Shown: piece after piece, positions 60,691 to 64,000 of the stretch
How the letters are laid out: every line of letters begins with the position of its first letter
Numbering within the stretch: position 1 is the first letter of the stretch
DNA from: Actinomyces wuliandei
GTDB taxonomy: Bacteria > Actinomycetota > Actinomycetes > Actinomycetales > Actinomycetaceae
Assembly: GCF_004010955.1 (NCBI RefSeq)
Contig: NZ_CP025227.1
Span: 2,914,001 to 2,978,000 of the forward strand
Direction: 5' to 3'
Length of the DNA: 64,000 nucleotides
Translations under genes and position numbers: made by a program
The notes under the pieces: generated by a model
The model's database searches: none
What the model was told of the DNA's origin: nothing
The model's input: only the letters and a program-made list of their open reading frames with translations

Positions 60691-61354
60691 GGCAGCAGTG
60701 CCTCTGCTGCACCTGGCTTCCACCTTTGCCGTTCCGCGGCTGATGATGCGCCTTGGTGCTCAGCACCAGGCGCTGTACTACGACGTCCCCACAGTCCTGC
60801 TGGCTGTCATCTCCACCAACACCGCCTCCCGAGGAGCACCTCGGTTGAGGGGCTACATAGCACAGCCGGAACATATTTTGGCCGGTGCTGCGCTGGGAGT
60901 CGCGTTCCACGCAGTCAGCAGCACACTCATCACGAAGAGGCCTCCACGCTACCGGAAGTGTGCGCCCGACCCCTGGCTCATACCGACCGCCGTCTCGGAG
61001 GAGGTCATCTGGAGGAGCAGCGTGCGGCACACGGAAAACATGGTGGCAAACATGGTGGTGCTACTGACCAGCAGCGTCCTGTTCGGCGTCACCCACCTCC
61101 ACCTAGGAGGATGGAAGGCCGCAGCACACATGACGTTGTTTGGCATGGCTGCAGAATTGTGCGCACGGGCAGCAGGGCTACCGACAGCCACAGCATTCCA
61201 CATTGCATATAATATGTCCCAACTGTCCGCGCAACGCGTCGCCAGCACCCAGTCACGACAAGGACAGCCGCTGTCGGGCACGCACACACCAGCGCGTCAG
61301 GGCCGAGGATGGACGCGGCACACGATTGCCTGCAGCTGTGCAACAGCCCGATGA
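60623..61354 (+). CDS. CPBP-family intramembrane protease (SagE/PznE-like)
   Basis: Up to 243 residues; the start is uncertain (60623 or 60644) and has no ribosome site. The three motifs of the CAAX/bacteriocin-processing family are intact: SEEVIWRSS (EExxxR), FGVTHLHL (FxxxH) and HIAYN (HxxxN). At least four hydrophobic segments. Likely removes the leader peptide or gives immunity. Its 5' part overlaps the truncated methyltransferase in another frame, which suggests a deletion joined the two genes. Confidence 0.72.
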   Translation: MHIFFKKMWRVLPSRGTEPTTLKAAVPLLHLASTFAVPRLMMRLGAQHQALYYDVPTVLLAVISTNTASRGAPRLRGYIAQPEHILAGAALGVAFHAVSSTLITKRPPRYRKCAPDPWLIPTAVSEEVIWRSSVRHTENMVANMVVLLTSSVLFGVTHLHLGGWKAAAHMTLFGMAAELCARAAGLPTATAFHIAYNMSQLSAQRVASTQSRQGQPLSGTHTPARQGRGWTRHTIACSCATAR

Positions 61355-61531
61355 CTGGAGCAGCGCCGGATTACCGCAGCCACACACCTTGCCCACATAA
61401 GGAGCGCGACGCAGCGGGTCTGCGTTTGCGTTAGTGCCACACAACCGGCCCACTGCCGGAAAAATATCCATCCCGCCCACCATTGATGAGCTCCGACAGT
61501 GCCATCTGGGCGCGCGGAGGTCTCAGTGGCG

Positions 61532-62383
61532 TCAGCCCCTGAGGTCACGCCGGGAGAACACCCAGCAGCCGAGGGCCAGCAGCACCGCGCACAGCGCCCA
61601 GACCAGCGCGATACCGCCCCGGCCGTTGCCCGTCGCCAGGGGGCTCTCACCAAAGGCCCAGTGGTAGGGGGAGGCGACCAGCATCCAGTCCAGGCTAGGG
61701 GTCGACTCACCAACCGCGTTGAGACCGTAGCCGAGCACGGCGATGCCGACACCAGCCCCCACGGCCCAGGCCCGTCGCCCAGTGAGCGCGCCCACAGCGA
61801 GCGCGCACGCTCCAGACAGCAGGCCCAGGCCGGCCCAGGCAACGGTCACTGTCACCAGGTGTCCCACCGACAGCGACAGCTCCGCAGGACCGTTCATGAC
61901 AAGGACGAGAACGACGGTGACCACGGCGAGAACCAGGACGCGTGTGACCAGTGCTGCCGCAGTCTCCGCCACGTACTGCACCCGCCCGACCGCGTGGGCC
62001 ATCGTCAGCTCCAGGCGGCCGCTCTCCTCCATGCCTGCAATCGCGTACGACCCCCAGGTGGTCGCGGCGGCGACCACGAGAAGAAAGCCGATGAGGCCGA
62101 AATAGGTGGCCTGCGCGTAGCCAGCACCGGTGGCGATCTGGTCAAAGCCGAGGCTGCTAGTCAGGCTGGCAGGCATACTGTCCACCATCTCCAGCAACTC
62201 AGGCTCCTGCAGCGAGGGGTAGACAGGCAGGTAGAGGAAGATGACTGCTGCCAGGCCGACTGACCAGCCCAGCAACCCGCGCCTGCCCTCCCCGAGCTGG
62301 CGACGCAGGACAGGCACGGCGGCGGCCCGGGCTGGAGGAGCAGTGGTCCGGGCGGAGGCGGCGGCTGATTCAGTGGTGGTCAT
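61532..62383 (-). CDS. ABC-2 type transporter permease
   Basis: 283 residues with six to seven membrane helices, overlapping the ATPase gene by 4 bp (ATGA). Contains WGSYAIAGMEESGRLELTMAHAVGR, typical of polyketide/drug-type ABC permeases with an EExGxLE segment. Convergent with the RiPP locus and probably independent of it. Confidence 0.8.
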   Translation of the reverse strand: MTTTESAAASARTTAPPARAAAVPVLRRQLGEGRRGLLGWSVGLAAVIFLYLPVYPSLQEPELLEMVDSMPASLTSSLGFDQIATGAGYAQATYFGLIGFLLVVAAATTWGSYAIAGMEESGRLELTMAHAVGRVQYVAETAAALVTRVLVLAVVTVVLVLVMNGPAELSLSVGHLVTVTVAWAGLGLLSGACALAVGALTGRRAWAVGAGVGIAVLGYGLNAVGESTPSLDWMLVASPYHWAFGESPLATGNGRGGIALVWALCAVLLALGCWVFSRRDLRG

Positions 62384-63303
62384 GATGCGTCTCCCGTGTG
62401 CTCGTACAGGCTGAGGACGGTCTCCTCCAGGTCAGGCTCCTCAATGGTGAGGTCACGCACCGTGAAGCGGGACAAGGACTTGACGAACGGGTCGGCCTGA
62501 CCGCGCAGCATCCCGGAGAACTGGACCTGGTCCTCACCGATACGGCGTAAGTCCAGATCCTTGATCTTGTCGGGGCCCGCGAGAGCCTCCCGGACCTTCT
62601 CCGTAGTCGTGCCGCTGAGCTGACCGCGCACCCGGGAGGTACCGGTGAGCCGCAGCGAGGAGATCCTACCCTCAGCCACGATCTTGCCCTGGGCGAGCAC
62701 GGCGGCGGCGTCGGCGCAGTGCTGGATCTCGCTGAGGACGTGCGAGCTGAGCAGCACGGTCTGACCAGCCTCACGCGCCTCGCGCACCAGGGCGAGGAAC
62801 TCCCGCTGGACAAGAGGGTCGAGCCCGCTGGTGGGCTCGTCCAGGATCAGCAGCTCAGGGCGGTGCATGAACGCCTGGATCAGTCCCAGCTTCTGACGGT
62901 TGCCCTTGGAGAGGGTGCGTACCGGTCGGCTAAGGTCGAGGTCCAGGCGCTCGGCGAGCTCGCCGGTCACGCCGGGGGCTACCGGGCCGCTGATGTCGGC
63001 GAGGTGGCGCAGCAGCGAGGCTCCGCTGATGCGCTCAGTCAGCCTCAGCTCGCCCGGCAGGTAGCCAATACGGCGTCGAAGCCCCGGCCTGGACGAGCGA
63101 GGCGTATGCCCCAGGACCGACACCGACCCGCTGGTGGGCCGGATAATGTCCACCAGGGTGCGCAGCACGGTCGTCTTGCCGGCGCCGTTGGGGCCGATGA
63201 GCCCGTACACGGAGCCGCGCTCAACCACCAGGTCGATACCGCGCACGGCGTGGACTCTGCCGAACCTCTTGTGCAGGGACCTGACGTCGATGACACCTTT
63301 CAT
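62380..63303 (-). CDS. ABC transporter ATP-binding protein
   Basis: 307 residues from ATG 63303, with GGAGG upstream. Walker A GPNGAGKTT, signature TLSKGNRQKLGLIQAF (SKGN instead of SGGQ), Walker B LLILDEPTSGLD and H-loop SSHVLSEIQ. The SKGN form is usual in exporters of this subfamily. A C-terminal ~90-residue domain ends with IEEPDLEETVLSLYE. Likely exporter of drugs or lipids with the downstream permease. Confidence 0.88.
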   Translation of the reverse strand: MKGVIDVRSLHKRFGRVHAVRGIDLVVERGSVYGLIGPNGAGKTTVLRTLVDIIRPTSGSVSVLGHTPRSSRPGLRRRIGYLPGELRLTERISGASLLRHLADISGPVAPGVTGELAERLDLDLSRPVRTLSKGNRQKLGLIQAFMHRPELLILDEPTSGLDPLVQREFLALVREAREAGQTVLLSSHVLSEIQHCADAAAVLAQGKIVAEGRISSLRLTGTSRVRGQLSGTTTEKVREALAGPDKIKDLDLRRIGEDQVQFSGMLRGQADPFVKSLSRFTVRDLTIEEPDLEETVLSLYEHTGDAS

Positions 63304-63482
63304 GCTCTCTCCTCCGGGTGGGCCAGGGCCGTCGGTAGCACAGCCCTGTCGGGTCGGCCGTGACGGCCGGGGCCACCACGCTAGAAACGTTGATGGTGAT
63401 TGAGGACGCTGGTGACGGTGGGAACGTGGCCACAGCACCGTCGGTGGTGGAGCAGCTCGCGACAGCCCACCGTAAGACACGA

Positions 63483-63498
63483 TTGAACGCGCGTTTAA
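63483..63498. promoter_or_regulatory. Palindromic operator-like site
   Basis: TTGAACGCGCGTTTAA is a 16-bp palindrome with one mismatched pair, 180 bp before the ABC ATPase start. It has the form of a TetR-type operator; no regulator gene is in the adjacent DNA. Confidence 0.5.
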
Positions 63499-63537
63499 TA
63501 CCTTAGAGGCACCCCGCTGTGCTGTCAACCCACCCTT

Positions 63538-63802
63538 GCTGCACATCTTCAGGGGAGCGGACCGGGACTGCCCAGCGGCAGCGGGCGTCATGGCGGGCTT
63601 TGGCGCGGCAAGTACTGGTCGATACAGCAGCCGGACCTCCTGAAGATGTGCAGCACAACTGGCGGTGCACATCTTCAGCCCCTGACTCGAGGGCACGGCG
63701 CCGCAGTCACATGTCCTGATACGGACTTTCCGTTGGAACAGCGCCGGTCCCACCCCTCAGCACCTCGCTCTGGCTGCGACACAGCCGCTGAAGATGTGCA
63801 GC
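63538..63802. repeat. Intergenic mosaic element F (two units)
   Basis: GCTGCACATCTTCA at 63538, TGAAGATGTGCAGC at 63641, GTGCACATCTTCA at 63665 and TGAAGATGTGCAGC at 63789. Units of 117 and 138 bp, 10 bp apart, between the ABC operon and nrdF. The most uniform copy in the window. Confidence 0.8.
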
Positions 63803-63823
63803 CGGTGGGCACGCGCAGAAGAA

Positions 63824-63851
63824 GCGGCCGCGACAGCAGTGTCACGGCCGC
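63824..63851 (-). terminator. Terminator after nrdF
   Basis: GCGGCCGCGACA and TGTCACGGCCGC pair over 12 bp with one mismatch around GCAG, downstream of the nrdF stop. Confidence 0.65.
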
Positions 63852-63912
63852 AGAGAAGTCCCGCTGGCTCAGCCTCAGGCGCAGGACCCGGGCGCCCCAG
63901 CCCGGCCGGGGC

Positions 63913-64000
63913 TCAGAAGTCCCAGTCCTCGTCCTGGGTGGCCTCGGCGGTACCCATAACGTAGGAGGAGCCCGAGCCGGAGAAGAAGTCGTGGTTCTCG
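63913..64000 (-). CDS. nrdF: Ribonucleotide reductase beta subunit, C-terminus (partial)
   Basis: The last 28 codons of a gene that enters from the right edge. NHDFFSGSGSSYVMG and the acidic end DEDWDF are characteristic of class Ib NrdF; the tail docks on the NrdE alpha subunit. Confidence 0.88.
   Translation of the reverse strand, partial: ENHDFFSGSGSSYVMGTAEATQDEDWDF

Noticed and set aside
60691..61212. Continuation of the methyltransferase frame as a full-length 285-residue protein
   Set aside because: Beyond about codon 110 the sequence loses methyltransferase character and overlaps the protease, whose frame has all three catalytic motifs.
61355..61531. Gene between the CPBP protease and the convergent ABC permease
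   Set aside because: Only short open stretches without ribosome sites; treated as intergenic.

Overview
The window is GC-rich DNA with dense, overlapping genes and frequent GTG starts. Gene content (Flp/Tad pili, NrfHA nitrite reduction with system II cytochrome c maturation, LytR_C and Excalibur surface proteins, an NrdF-type ribonucleotide reductase end) points to an actinobacterium, most like the Actinomyces/Schaalia group. That placement is inferred from gene families, not from a marker gene.

Layout. (1) 1-0.6 kb: the end of an upstream gene and a small antitoxin-like protein. (2) 0.7-21.8 kb, minus strand: a long Tad pilus region. Read in its own direction it starts with prepilin peptidase and a zinc-ribbon protein, then CpaB, a CpaE-TadE fusion, TadE, the CpaF ATPase, TadB, TadC, a NarL-type two-component system, the Flp pilin, an OmpA-domain lipoprotein, a large pilin-like secreted protein, several lipoproteins and a TadG-like protein. 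(3) 22-31.5 kb: housekeeping and accessory genes, including LytR_C, a uracil permease, two paralogous class I amidotransferases (one lacking its catalytic residues), a nucleoside-phosphorylase-like protein, tRNA-Ser(CGA), an acetyltransferase next to a decayed copy of its own N-terminus, and the tRNA adenosine deaminase. (4) 31.8-49.3 kb: BetT, an aldo-keto reductase, a TetR unit with twin operators, upp, a metNIQ methionine importer behind a SAM riboswitch, a hydrolase, a low-molecular-weight phosphatase, an AbiEi/DUF559 protein, an M20 peptidase and an LssY_C protein. (5) 49.6-57.0 kb, plus strand: a seven-gene operon nrfH-nrfA-TPR-ccdA-resB-ccsA-resA for ammonia-forming nitrite reduction and its own cytochrome c assembly. 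(6) 57.1-61.35 kb: a small RiPP locus. Its precursor ends in FEPTAARC followed by a Ser/Thr/Cys-rich core, closely resembling plantazolicin. It has a SagB-type azoline dehydrogenase, an ABC exporter, a truncated methyltransferase and a CPBP protease, but no YcaO cyclodehydratase. (7) 61.5-64 kb: an ABC transporter with a palindromic operator, then the 3' end of nrdF.

Three things stand out. The first is the plantazolicin-like locus, which has a near-consensus promoter but lacks the cyclodehydratase. The second is a family of intergenic mosaic elements at six sites between 34 and 64 kb. Each is built from alternating half-sites CTGCACATCTTC and GAAGATGTGCAG about 85-125 bp apart, mostly as tandem pairs, with unrelated interiors. 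The third is a three-repeat CRISPR-like array (28-bp repeats, 33- and 32-bp spacers) downstream of metQ, with no cas genes in view.
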